A stretch of 64,000 nucleotides of DNA. Source: Candidatus Omnitrophota bacterium (GTDB lineage: Bacteria > Omnitrophota > Gorgyraeia > Tantalellales > Tantalellaceae). The notes beneath the pieces were generated by a model. The model did not search any database, had not been told where the DNA came from, and saw only the letters and a program-made list of their open reading frames with translations. Position numbers and translations under genes: made by a program. The stretch lies in assembly GCA_014728045.1 (NCBI GenBank), contig WJMH01000010.1, forward strand, positions 219,461 to 283,460. Reading direction: 5' to 3'. This document shows, piece after piece, positions 44,494 to 53,622 of the stretch (position 1 is the first letter of the stretch; every line of letters starts with the position of its first letter).

Positions 44494-45786
44494 TTATCTT
44501 CCCATGCCCATGTATTTGAACCCCATTGCCTTCATTTTTTCAGGATCATACACGTTCCGCCCGTCCAGCATAACGGGCTGGTTCATCATGTTTTTAACCT
44601 TCGAGAAATCTATCTCCTTGAACTCATTCCACTCGGTCATAAGCACAACGCAATCAGCATCCCGCGCCGCCTCGTAGGCGCTTTTGCAATATTCGACCGC
44701 TTCTCCCAGTTCCTGCCTGACATTGTCCATGGCGACCGGATCGAAGGCCTTTATCCTGGCGCCCGCTTCAAGCAGTCTTTTGATGAGGTCAATCGACGGA
44801 GCGCACCTTATATCATCGGTATTCGGCTTGAATGAAAGCCCCCAGACCCCTATGACCTTCTCCGGAAGGTTCCAGAGCATTTCGGTCATTTTCTTCATGG
44901 CGATGTCTTTCTGTTGCTCGTTTATTCTTTCCACTTCCTTGAGCATCCCGAACGAATAACCCATTTTCTCGGATATATGTATGAACGCCTTAAGGTCCTT
45001 CGGAAAACATGAACCTCCGAAGCCTATGCCCGCCTTGAGAAAATACCTGTTTATCCTGGAATCAAGCCCTATTCCCTCGGCGACGTCGTTGATATCCGCG
45101 CCTACCCTGTCGCATATATTGCTTACTGCATTTATGAACGAGATCTTGGTCGCTAGGAACGAGTTGGAAGCATGCTTGATTATCTCAGCACCCTTGATGT
45201 TCGCGACTACTATCCTGGTTTCAAGCGGCTCGTAAAGTTCCCGGAGCAATTTTTCAGCCCTATCCGACTCGACACCGATAACAACCCTGTCCGGAGACAT
45301 AAAATCCTCGATGGCTGATCCTTCCCGCAAGAACTCGGGATTGGAGGCAACATCGAAATCCGAACCGTTCTTCTTGAAAGTCTCTATGGTGCTTTTCACC
45401 CACTCACCCGTTTCAACGGGGACCGTGCTTTTTTCCACGATAAGCTTGTATGAATCCATGTTCTCGGCAACAACCCTGGATACCTTCTCTATACCTGTCA
45501 GATCGGCACTGCCATCCTCACGCGGAGGGGTTCCCACGCAGATGAATATCACGTCGCTCGATCTCACCGCCTGAGCTATGTCAGTGGTGAAACTGAGCCG
45601 GCCCTTTTCGCGGTTCTTCTTGACCAGCTCTTCCAGTCCCGGCTCGTATATCGGTATGCCGCCTTCGTTGAGTTTCTGTATTTTCTTCTCGTCGTTATCA
45701 GAGCAGATAACCTGGTTTCCCAGATCGGCAAAACAGGTCCCGGTGACCAGCCCGACATAACCGGTACCAACTATGGTCAGTTTCAT
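44494..45786 (-). CDS. ugd: UDP-glucose 6-dehydrogenase
   Basis: A 430-residue enzyme: VGTGYVGLVTGTCFADLG, SNPEFLREGSAIEDF and catalytic C260 in GFGGSCFPKDL. It produces UDP-glucuronate, needed by the UDP-xylose synthase and possibly glucuronosyl transfer. It is the first gene of the polysaccharide run behind the promoter at 45.86 kb. Confidence 0.95.
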   Translation of the reverse strand: MKLTIVGTGYVGLVTGTCFADLGNQVICSDNDEKKIQKLNEGGIPIYEPGLEELVKKNREKGRLSFTTDIAQAVRSSDVIFICVGTPPREDGSADLTGIEKVSRVVAENMDSYKLIVEKSTVPVETGEWVKSTIETFKKNGSDFDVASNPEFLREGSAIEDFMSPDRVVIGVESDRAEKLLRELYEPLETRIVVANIKGAEIIKHASNSFLATKISFINAVSNICDRVGADINDVAEGIGLDSRINRYFLKAGIGFGGSCFPKDLKAFIHISEKMGYSFGMLKEVERINEQQKDIAMKKMTEMLWNLPEKVIGVWGLSFKPNTDDIRCAPSIDLIKRLLEAGARIKAFDPVAMDNVRQELGEAVEYCKSAYEAARDADCVVLMTEWNEFKEIDFSKVKNMMNQPVMLDGRNVYDPEKMKAMGFKYMGMGR

Positions 45787-45856
45787 TATAAATACTCCCC
45801 CGGTATAATAGTTAAAAATTCTATTATTATTAAGAAGTCCATTTATTTAGAGTGTG

Positions 45857-45885
45857 ATTATAGCACATCACCCCCCTGACCGCAA
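45857..45885 (-). promoter_or_regulatory. Predicted promoter of the polysaccharide gene run
   Basis: A perfect TATAAT (45862-45857) with the extended-10 TGC before it is 17 bases from TTGCGG (45885-45880), a weak -35. Transcription would start near 45850, about 64 bases before ugd. A 7-base AT-rich inverted repeat (45805-45811 with 45821-45827) sits in that leader. Confidence 0.55.
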
Positions 45886-45939
45886 CAGATTCGGGCGGAG
45901 ATGCGTAAGAATACTATTTAGAAGGGTTTATATCGATTA

Positions 45940-48726
45940 TTACCGGCCGAGCAGTTCCCCGGGGGGCCGTTTCTCGAAAGACCTGTCAAGCCCTATGGGT
46001 AAGTCCGGGAAGGCCTTTATCTTGAAGGCCAGCCAGAAAGTAAAATTATCTTCGACAAAATTACTGCCCTTGATGTTGTAAGCAAGTTCAACCTCCCAGC
46101 AATGCAGGTCCCGTACGACAGAAAGCTGCTGCTCCTCCACGCTGTTATCCTGCAGGTCATATCTCTGGTAGAGACCGACCTTCCATTTGGGATTGAACCT
46201 GTAGCTCATATCATAGGTAAGCTGGTTACGAGGCACCGGTGCCATGTGTTCGTATCGGTATCCGAAAGCCATGTCGAAAGAATCGAACGGGTTGAGGGAA
46301 AACTCCACGCTTGCGCTTTTTATGGACTCCGAATGGGGTGTTATTTCCAGCTTGTTCTGTATAAAGAACCAGCTGTAGGGCCGGAGTTCAAGATCGAACT
46401 TCAGGTCCTCGAAATCCCCGCCGTCCTCCAGTCCCAGACTTTTCTTCTTCATCCTGAAGCGGTAATCCACGCTGGTCAAGAACCTCAACAGATCAACCGA
46501 TTTCATCTGGCCGTTGATCTTGCGCTTGGTCTGCAGCTTGCTCTCAAGCCCCAGATTCACGACGTTATCCTTGTCGATCGCATCGATGCTATCCATCTGA
46601 AAAAGCTTGTTCTTATCAATTGTGGGATCAAAACGGTGAAAATACGTCATCTTCGGTACAACTATATGCCGCAACCCGTTGATATCAAGCCCCAGGGCAT
46701 CCGTGTGATAATCGTAAACACGGTGAAAACGCGAGAATACATCCACACCCGCGGACATTATCATGCGTGCAGCACCTTCTGAATCATTTTTGCGCTTGGA
46801 ATAAAGCGTGCCACGGAATTCACCGAAGGGCGTCACGTTGACCGGACCAAGTTTGGTCACATAAGAGAACTTGTGATACGTGTCCAGCCTTTCGGTTTTT
46901 TCTGTGGGCTGCGCCAGGAAAGCGTAATCCTTTTCAAAAGCCGTGGCGCTCCAGACCGACCTGTAGTAAAGAGGTGTTTTCCATAGACGCTGGTCCGGTA
47001 TATCAAGTTTGACCTCCGGCAATTTCTGTGTAACGGTGAAGAAATCGTTGAACCTCTTGTTAGCAAGAAGACTGAAGGTATAATTTTGTTTGGAGGATAT
47101 CACCGACACGTAATTGGGCGGAATGCGGTTGTTCTGCTCATATTCGTTGTAGTAATAATCCTTCAGGAAATACTCGTCGCTCAGCTTGTTGAACTCAAGC
47201 ACACCCACGGTCTCAGGCTCAAAATCTATCCTGTGTTTCCACTGGAACCTTTTCCTGAGCTCCGCCTCGGTGGTCTCTCCGTCACGGAAAGCGCTTTTCT
47301 CATATGTGCCGAAATCGTTCTGGTGCACAAAATAAGCGCGGAAAAGACCTTCACCGAGACCCTTCAGGGAAAAGTCTGACATGTTGTAGTAAAAATCCAG
47401 CCCCTCGGCGAACCCTTTCTTGGTCCTGTAGTCAAGCAGCAGGTCCACCTTGCTTTTGCCCTTGACATAGAAGCGCCAGGCGGAAAGCAGAAAATAGCCC
47501 CAGTCCTTGTTGAGGCCGGGTATGAACTGGACCTTGGCGCGGGTCTGTATGATGGGATGGTAATAATAAGGGAACCACATGACCGGCACTTTGCCTATAT
47601 AGGCTACCACGTTCTTGGCTATCACCTTATCGTCCGGGAAGACGCGTATCTCATCGGCAGCTATCCTGTAATGGGGCTCATCCAGATCACAGGTCGTAAC
47701 AAACCCCTTTCGCAGGAGATATTCGTTCTCGGCGACCTTCCCGGTCTGTTCGGCCTGGCCGAACCATGGAAAGGCATCCAGCTGCCCGCCGATTATCTCG
47801 CCTTCTTTTTTGTTGAAATCATACCGTATCCGTTCACCGGTGAGAACACCTTCTGGGTGTTTTATGCTGACATTCCCCTCACAAAGCGCTATACGGGTCC
47901 TTGTGTTGACCTCTATATTATCGCACTTAAGCACAACATCACCGTAAGTGATCGAAACGTTCCCGTCGGCTACGATCCTGCCCTCCCCTTCGAAATACTC
48001 GACCTTGTCGCCGTCGACTATGATCGGCTGCCCCTTTTTCAGGTGCTTGCTTATCTCCCCCTCTGGCAGGGGCATTTCATCGCGAGCTCCGGGCGCTTCC
48101 GGTGCGGGCTTATCCTTTTGCGCCTCTCCGGGCTTTACCGATTCAGCGGGTTCGGGTCTTTCCTTTTCGGGGGCTTTTTCCTCTTCGCGCGGAGCTTCCG
48201 CGGGCTTCTCCTTTTCTTCCGCTTTCTTCGCGGGTTCAACCCGCCTCGGCACAGGAGCGGCTTCTTCTATCTCTTCCTTTTTAGGTTCTGGCTTCTTTTT
48301 CTTGAGGGCTTTTTCCTCTTTTTTCCTTCTACGGGCTTCTTTTTCAGCACGTTTCTTTTCTTCGCGTTTCCTTTCCAGATACTCCTGGTATTTCTCGTAT
48401 TCACGTTCCTCTACCTCAAGCTGTTCGAGGAAGGCTTTTGCGAGCGGGTTGCCGGGATCGACCTTAAGAGCTTTCTCTCCGTAACGGCGCGCGGCCCTGT
48501 ATTTATGTTCGCCTCTTTCCTTGCGCCCCTTTTCCAGGAGCTGATACACCTTCTGTATGCGCCTGCTTTCCTTTTCCCTTTCCCGGGCTTTTCTGCGCAT
48601 CTCTTCCTGGAGAGACTCGACACTGTCCTGGGCCTGCGCGACACTACCGGAAGGAGTGACGCTGAAGGAGAACACCACCATCAACAATAATGAAACGATC
48701 TTTCGTGCTTTTGTCATCTTAGTCAT
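45940..48726 (-). CDS. lptD: LptD-like LPS-assembly outer-membrane protein with charged N-terminal extension
   Basis: A 928-residue protein. A signal peptide ends near AQAQ (about 32). Then come a TPR-like repeat (about 60-102, RAARRYGEKALKVDPGNPLA), a Lys/Glu-rich stretch (about 105-155), a Pro/Glu-rich stretch to about 220, an OstA/LptA-like domain (from about 232) and a beta-barrel to the C terminus. LptD inserts LPS into the outer leaflet. The extension is unusual. ATG 48726 is chosen over GTG 48735 because AAGG is eight bases before. Confidence 0.82.
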   Translation of the reverse strand: MTKMTKARKIVSLLLMVVFSFSVTPSGSVAQAQDSVESLQEEMRRKAREREKESRRIQKVYQLLEKGRKERGEHKYRAARRYGEKALKVDPGNPLAKAFLEQLEVEEREYEKYQEYLERKREEKKRAEKEARRRKKEEKALKKKKPEPKKEEIEEAAPVPRRVEPAKKAEEKEKPAEAPREEEKAPEKERPEPAESVKPGEAQKDKPAPEAPGARDEMPLPEGEISKHLKKGQPIIVDGDKVEYFEGEGRIVADGNVSITYGDVVLKCDNIEVNTRTRIALCEGNVSIKHPEGVLTGERIRYDFNKKEGEIIGGQLDAFPWFGQAEQTGKVAENEYLLRKGFVTTCDLDEPHYRIAADEIRVFPDDKVIAKNVVAYIGKVPVMWFPYYYHPIIQTRAKVQFIPGLNKDWGYFLLSAWRFYVKGKSKVDLLLDYRTKKGFAEGLDFYYNMSDFSLKGLGEGLFRAYFVHQNDFGTYEKSAFRDGETTEAELRKRFQWKHRIDFEPETVGVLEFNKLSDEYFLKDYYYNEYEQNNRIPPNYVSVISSKQNYTFSLLANKRFNDFFTVTQKLPEVKLDIPDQRLWKTPLYYRSVWSATAFEKDYAFLAQPTEKTERLDTYHKFSYVTKLGPVNVTPFGEFRGTLYSKRKNDSEGAARMIMSAGVDVFSRFHRVYDYHTDALGLDINGLRHIVVPKMTYFHRFDPTIDKNKLFQMDSIDAIDKDNVVNLGLESKLQTKRKINGQMKSVDLLRFLTSVDYRFRMKKKSLGLEDGGDFEDLKFDLELRPYSWFFIQNKLEITPHSESIKSASVEFSLNPFDSFDMAFGYRYEHMAPVPRNQLTYDMSYRFNPKWKVGLYQRYDLQDNSVEEQQLSVVRDLHCWEVELAYNIKGSNFVEDNFTFWLAFKIKAFPDLPIGLDRSFEKRPPGELLGR

Positions 48727-48751
48727 ATACAACACCTTGGATTTCTTATGA

Positions 48752-50134
48752 TTATACCTGGCATACCCTGTTACGGCCAGCTCTTTTTGCCTTGTAAAGC
48801 GCAGTGTCGGCTTTCTCTATCAGTGACTCGACCTGCTCACCATCCTCCGGATAGGTCGAAACACCTATACTTACGGTTACTTTGACCTTTTCATCGAACG
48901 CTTTTATCTCTTTGGATTCAACGGATTTACGTAAGCGCTCGGCAACGCTTAAAGCCAGTTCTTTCGTGGTCTCAGGCAGGACCACGCAGAATTCCTCCCC
49001 GCCATACCTTGCTATCATGTCAACTTCCCTCACCGAACTTTTCAGTTTTTCCGCTATCTTCTTAAGCACCGCATCCCCTACCAGATGACCGTGCCTGTCG
49101 TTGCACTGCTTGAAATGGTCAACATCGACCATGGCCAGGGAAAAAGAAAGCCCCAGCCTCTGCGCGCGGTCCACCTCTTCCTTGAGCCGGTCCATCAGAT
49201 ATCTTCTCAGGTAGACCTCAGTAAGTCCGTCGATTATGGAAAGTTCCTGTACCTGTTCGTAAAGTTCGACTTTTCTGTATTCAAGTGCTATCTGCGGAAG
49301 AAGTATGCGGAACCTGCCGTAACTGGATTTGGAAGCGCCCTCGATGGCAAGGACAGCCGCCAGCTCATCACCCGAAAAAAGAGGGAACGCCATAAAAGTG
49401 TCTTCCCTTACGTTGAGCGAATCGAAAAGCCCCCCATCTTCCTCGCGTGCAATGAAAAAAGGCTTGTTATCCCTTTCCCTGCAAATACGGGACACTCCTT
49501 CATAATCAAGGACTTTTTCCTCGTTTTCGTAATAATCGGCATCTCCTGTATCCTTTGATATGCCTTTGGAGAACTTGCCTTTGCTGTAGACAAGAAGATG
49601 CATCACTTCTATACGGAAGTTCTCGCCCAGGAACGCGAAAAGGGCGTTATGAAGGTCTTTGAACTTGAGCGCTGGCGCCAGCTGTTTGGTTATTTCATAA
49701 AGGCGAGACATGCGGTTGAGTTCGTTCTCTATCTTCCTCCCCCTTCGGTCTATAACATCAAGTTCATTGACTATGTTGTTATACCTCAGCTCTTCGGACC
49801 TGACGTTGGATTCATGATACGAAAGAAAAATGTCATAAAGCCATTTGACCAGGAAATTGGTCCCCGCGCACGCGGCAAAAACAGCGGCCATCACTGCGAC
49901 ATCCACCGGGTTCAGTATATCCATGAACAGATAAAACAGCAAAAACACGAGATTGGCGAGGAAAAGCGCACCCACCACTAGCGGCGTAACAAAATAAGGC
50001 GCCACCATGAAAACGAGACCGATCATGAAAAGAACAAGATACTCATCCCCCTGGGGATACTTGTAACATAACCAGCTGATCAGCATCAGCATGAAGTTAA
50101 TACCGCTAATTATGGACGTCCTTATCTTGAACAT
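48752..50134 (-). CDS. Membrane GAF-GGDEF diguanylate cyclase A
   Basis: A 460-residue protein. About four spans (residues 7-100) are followed by a coiled segment (110-150), a GAF-like domain (155-295) and a GGDEF domain with RYGGEEF (GGEEF at 378-382). An inhibitory-site R369-E-V-D372 precedes it by the usual five residues, so c-di-GMP feedback is expected. It should make c-di-GMP. There is no EAL domain. It overlaps cyclase B by 13 bases. Confidence 0.9.
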   Translation of the reverse strand: MFKIRTSIISGINFMLMLISWLCYKYPQGDEYLVLFMIGLVFMVAPYFVTPLVVGALFLANLVFLLFYLFMDILNPVDVAVMAAVFAACAGTNFLVKWLYDIFLSYHESNVRSEELRYNNIVNELDVIDRRGRKIENELNRMSRLYEITKQLAPALKFKDLHNALFAFLGENFRIEVMHLLVYSKGKFSKGISKDTGDADYYENEEKVLDYEGVSRICRERDNKPFFIAREEDGGLFDSLNVREDTFMAFPLFSGDELAAVLAIEGASKSSYGRFRILLPQIALEYRKVELYEQVQELSIIDGLTEVYLRRYLMDRLKEEVDRAQRLGLSFSLAMVDVDHFKQCNDRHGHLVGDAVLKKIAEKLKSSVREVDMIARYGGEEFCVVLPETTKELALSVAERLRKSVESKEIKAFDEKVKVTVSIGVSTYPEDGEQVESLIEKADTALYKAKRAGRNRVCQV

Positions 50135-51564
50135 ACCTGGTTCTTGCCTTTTGCTTTCGCCCCGTAAAGCCGTTTATCCGCTTCCCAGATTATATCATCC
50201 TTGAGTTTGGCATCCTCTGGGAACATCGCCACTCCTATTGAAACGGTAACGAACTGTTTTTCCCTTCTGAGAACTATGGGTTTTTTCTCTATTTCCCTGC
50301 GCAGATCTTCGGCCAGCTGTTCGGCTTCTTCCCGGCCGGAATTGAGCGAAAGGAATACGAACTCCTCCCCTCCGTACCTGCCTACTATGTCTCCCGGGGA
50401 AGCTTTTGAGAGAAGTATGCGCCCTATGTTCTTGAGCACGGCGTCACCCGCTATATGTCCGTGCTGGTCGTTAAAGTCCTTGAAATCGTCTATATCGATC
50501 ATAAGAAGAGCAAGCTGCCTGTTCCCCAGAAGCGTCCTCTTGAGCTCCCCCTGCATGCGCTCCATAAAATACCTGCGCACAAAAAGTCCGGTAAGACTGT
50601 CTCTTATAGCCAGCTCCTCGGTCTGGCGATACAGCCGCGCGTTCTCCATGGCTACGGCTCCGAGCTCCCCGATGATGTCGAGTATCCTCAGTTCGTGCTG
50701 CCCGAAGGCGGACTGCTCGGGACTGTCGACCCTTAAAAGGCCCATTACGTTGCCTTCTATTATCAGTGGCTTGCTGATAAGCGATATAAAATCCTCCTCA
50801 GCCTCCTCATTCTCAACGCTGAAACGGAAATCCTTCCCGATATCCCGCACAAGCAGGCTTTTAACGTTCTTCATGACCCACCTGTCGAAAATACCCCCCT
50901 TCTTCATCGAAGTAGGCGCCCTTTTTCTGCCTTTAAGGGCGTAAGCAAGGTTAAGCTCGTTATGGGCTTCATCCACCATGTACAGAAGCACCCTTTTCTC
51001 GCCTTTCTCCCCCCCGAACATCTCCAGCGTCTTTTTAACGGTGAGTTTGACGATCTCATCTTCAGAGAGTGATGAGCTGAGGTTATCGGCGATGTTCTTA
51101 AGCCCGAGGAGGCTGTTCACTTTTTCGGCCATAGCCGCAACTTCAGCACGGCGGCTGTTCATGTGGTTGGTTATGAGATTGATATCCTCCTGGACCTTTT
51201 CCATGGTGACGGTATAGCCCTGGTTGGAAACGTTTATCTTCCTGGAGATATAATATCCGGTGAAACTGTTGATGAAAAAAGCCAGTATGAGCACACTGTA
51301 ATAATAGGGATTAAGCGCCGTAAGAGGTTTATAGAGGAAGATCATCGCTATGAGAAAAGAGGAAAGCCCCCCGAGTACCCCCGTGGAGACCCAGAAGAAC
51401 ATTATCACGAGGCTCATCATTATCATTATCCCCAGGACAATGAATTCAAGGTGCTGGATATAACCCCTGAGGGCAGGGACCACCTCAATGAGCAAATAAA
51501 GCAGCCCCGTAAAGAGGATGACCGAAACAGGTACAAGGAGGTTCCTTTTCGTAAAAGGAGTCAT
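50122..51564 (-). CDS. Membrane GAF-GGDEF diguanylate cyclase B
   Basis: A 480-residue protein with spans in residues 8-105, a linker helix, a GAF domain (about 155-315) and GGDEF (GGEEF at 398-402, in GRYGGEEFVFLS). The four residues before read SPGD, so the inhibitory RxxD site is lost. That suggests it lacks c-di-GMP feedback. It is a diverged paralogue of cyclase A. It lies 8 bases after the ABC ATPase. Confidence 0.9.
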   Translation of the reverse strand: MTPFTKRNLLVPVSVILFTGLLYLLIEVVPALRGYIQHLEFIVLGIMIMMSLVIMFFWVSTGVLGGLSSFLIAMIFLYKPLTALNPYYYSVLILAFFINSFTGYYISRKINVSNQGYTVTMEKVQEDINLITNHMNSRRAEVAAMAEKVNSLLGLKNIADNLSSSLSEDEIVKLTVKKTLEMFGGEKGEKRVLLYMVDEAHNELNLAYALKGRKRAPTSMKKGGIFDRWVMKNVKSLLVRDIGKDFRFSVENEEAEEDFISLISKPLIIEGNVMGLLRVDSPEQSAFGQHELRILDIIGELGAVAMENARLYRQTEELAIRDSLTGLFVRRYFMERMQGELKRTLLGNRQLALLMIDIDDFKDFNDQHGHIAGDAVLKNIGRILLSKASPGDIVGRYGGEEFVFLSLNSGREEAEQLAEDLRREIEKKPIVLRREKQFVTVSIGVAMFPEDAKLKDDIIWEADKRLYGAKAKGKNQVCSR

Positions 51565-51572
51565 TGAATAGC

Positions 51573-52676
51573 CTAGATAATTGTTTTTTCGGTCGCCTTG
51601 TCGAAGAAGTGTATCTTGCCCATGTCGAAGACGACATCCATGTCCTGGTTTATCTGGGGATTGGCATCCCCGGATATCCTTGCGGAAAGCATATGTTTAC
51701 CGGTATTAAGGTGCACGTACACTTCCGAACCGAGATGTTCGACAACCTCACAGGTCATCGTCACTATGTTCTCCGGAGGAGCTTCGGAAACAAAGAGCTT
51801 GTCGTAGATATCCTCGCTCCTGACCCCCAGGATAACGCGTTTTTCGATGTAATCTTCAAGCGCATCGTACATGCCCTCGACTATCCTTATGCGAAAATTA
51901 CCCTCGTCAAAGTAAAGCCTTCTTTCCTTTTTGATGATCTTCCCCTCGAGGAAATTCATCGGGGGCGCGCCGATGAAACTAGCTACGAACTTGTTGACCG
52001 GCTGATTGTATACGTTCGTGGGAGTGTCTATCTGCTGGATAACCCCGTCCTTCATGACGACTATCCTGTCACCCAGGGTCATCGCCTCGGTCTGGTCGTG
52101 CGTGACATAGACCATCGTGGCCTGGAGCCTGATATGCAGGCGGTGGAGTTCCATCCTCATCTGCACTCTCAGCTTGGCGTCAAGGTTGCTGAGAGGTTCG
52201 TCAAACAGAAAGACCATGGGCTTACGAACTATCGCCCGGCCTACCGCGACACGCTGGCGCTGTCCGCCGGAAAGTTCCTTGGGTCTACGGTTAAGAAGTT
52301 TCTCAAGACCAAGTATGCCCGCCGATTCCTTTACGCGCGAATCGATCTCATCCTTGGGATATTTCTTGAGCTTGAGGCCGAAAGCCATGTTTTCGTAAAC
52401 GGTCATATGCGGATAAAGCGCATAGTTCTGGAAGACCATGGCTATATCCCTGTCCTTGGGCGGGATATGGTTGACCCTTCTGTTACCGATGAAAATGTCG
52501 CCTTCGGAGGTATCTTCAAGACCGGCGATCAACCTCAAAGTGGTCGATTTACCACAACCGGAAGGACCGACCAGAACAACGAATTCCTTGTTCTCAACAC
52601 CGAAATTCACGTTATTTACCGCGAGTACTCCTCCCGGAAAAACCTTGCTGACATTCCTTAAACTGACTTGAGCCAT
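51573..52676 (-). CDS. MsmK/UgpC/MalK-type ABC importer ATPase
   Basis: A 367-residue ATPase: VGPSGCGKSTTLRLIAGLE (Walker A), KELSGGQRQRVAVGRA (signature), FLFDEPLSNLDAKLR (Walker B) and a MOP/TOBE regulatory domain (about 235-360). This class serves sugar or glycerol-phosphate importers. No permease or binding protein of that kind is near, so it may energise transporters coded elsewhere. It is the first gene after the promoter at 52.72 kb. Confidence 0.9.
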   Translation of the reverse strand: MAQVSLRNVSKVFPGGVLAVNNVNFGVENKEFVVLVGPSGCGKSTTLRLIAGLEDTSEGDIFIGNRRVNHIPPKDRDIAMVFQNYALYPHMTVYENMAFGLKLKKYPKDEIDSRVKESAGILGLEKLLNRRPKELSGGQRQRVAVGRAIVRKPMVFLFDEPLSNLDAKLRVQMRMELHRLHIRLQATMVYVTHDQTEAMTLGDRIVVMKDGVIQQIDTPTNVYNQPVNKFVASFIGAPPMNFLEGKIIKKERRLYFDEGNFRIRIVEGMYDALEDYIEKRVILGVRSEDIYDKLFVSEAPPENIVTMTCEVVEHLGSEVYVHLNTGKHMLSARISGDANPQINQDMDVVFDMGKIHFFDKATEKTII

Positions 52677-52723
52677 TTCACCACCTTTGACTGGTATATA
52701 ATATTAAAGAAAAGTGTTATCTT

Positions 52724-52752
52724 TATATACAATATCTGAGTTCAAATGTCAA
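52724..52752 (-). promoter_or_regulatory. Predicted promoter of the ABC ATPase-GGDEF-lptD run
   Basis: Consensus TTGACA (52752-52747) overlaps the accD stop codon. TATATA (52729-52724) follows after 17 bases. A second AT-rich run nearby could also serve as -10. Confidence 0.55.
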
Positions 52753-53609
52753 GCCTGAGCCTTCTCCGGATCCATGCTCAGGTAATCGAACAGTTTGGTA
52801 AGTGTCTCCCTCATATCCCTTCTGTGGACTATACGATCGATAAGGCCGTGTTCCAAGAGAAATTCCGAACTTTGGAACCCTTCGGGCAGTTCCTGTTTAA
52901 TGGTCTGCTGGATGACCCTGGGACCGGTAAAACCGATAAGCGCCTTGGGTTCGGCTATTATGATATCGCCCAACGAAGCGAAACTGGCCATGACACCCGC
53001 CATAGTGGGATTGGTGAGCACGGAGATAAAAAGGCCGCCGCTTCTGTTAAGTTTATCCAGCGCAGCACTGGTTTTAGCCATCTGCATCAGGGAGAGCATC
53101 CCCTCGTACATCCTAGCTCCCCCGCCCGAACCGGAAACGATCACAAGAGGGATCCTTTCCTTCTGGGCATGTTCTATGATCCTTGTTATCTTCTCCCCCA
53201 CGACCGAACCCATGGAACCCATGATAAAACGGGAATCGGTAGCCCCGAGAGCGACGCGTCTTCCGTTTATCTTTGCCTCGCCGACCACTGCCGCGTCCTT
53301 AAGACCGGTCGTTTTCTGGTCTTTCTTGATCTTTGTTGGATAATCGCTGGGCCCCTTGAACTTGAGGGGATCCTTGCTCGTCATCCCCTTGCAGATCTCC
53401 TGGAAGGAACCCGTGTCGACCATGCTCTGTATCCTCTCATGCGCGCCCATCCGGAAATGGTAATCGCATTTGGGACAAACCTCAAGGTTATCCTTGAGCG
53501 TCTTGTTGTAAAGCATCTCACCGCACTCGGGGCACTTCGTCCACAATCCCCCGGGGATATCTTTTTTTCGAGCTCTGCCGAATATGGGTTTTTTGGAGAA
53601 AAAAGCCAT
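52749..53609 (-). CDS. accD: Acetyl-CoA carboxylase carboxyltransferase, beta subunit
   Basis: A 286-residue subunit of acetyl-CoA carboxylase. The N-terminal zinc ribbon has C26, C29, C45 and C48 (KCPECGEM and VCPKCDYH). A crotonase-fold segment with SGSGGARMYEGMLSLMQM follows. It works with AccA, not coded here. It lies 13 bases after DUF1015 at the end of the dnaK block. Confidence 0.94.
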   Translation of the reverse strand: MAFFSKKPIFGRARKKDIPGGLWTKCPECGEMLYNKTLKDNLEVCPKCDYHFRMGAHERIQSMVDTGSFQEICKGMTSKDPLKFKGPSDYPTKIKKDQKTTGLKDAAVVGEAKINGRRVALGATDSRFIMGSMGSVVGEKITRIIEHAQKERIPLVIVSGSGGGARMYEGMLSLMQMAKTSAALDKLNRSGGLFISVLTNPTMAGVMASFASLGDIIIAEPKALIGFTGPRVIQQTIKQELPEGFQSSEFLLEHGLIDRIVHRRDMRETLTKLFDYLSMDPEKAQA

Positions 53610-53622
53610 GATTGACTGCCTT

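Noticed and set aside
47557..48690. Plus-strand open frame of 377 codons rich in Phe and Leu
   Set aside because: Antisense of the Lys/Glu-rich part of lptD, which naturally gives Phe/Leu codons on the other strand.
51564..52661. Plus-strand open frame of 365 codons
   Set aside because: It is the mirror of the ABC ATPase gene, whose motifs are certain; the plus-strand translation has no recognisable features.
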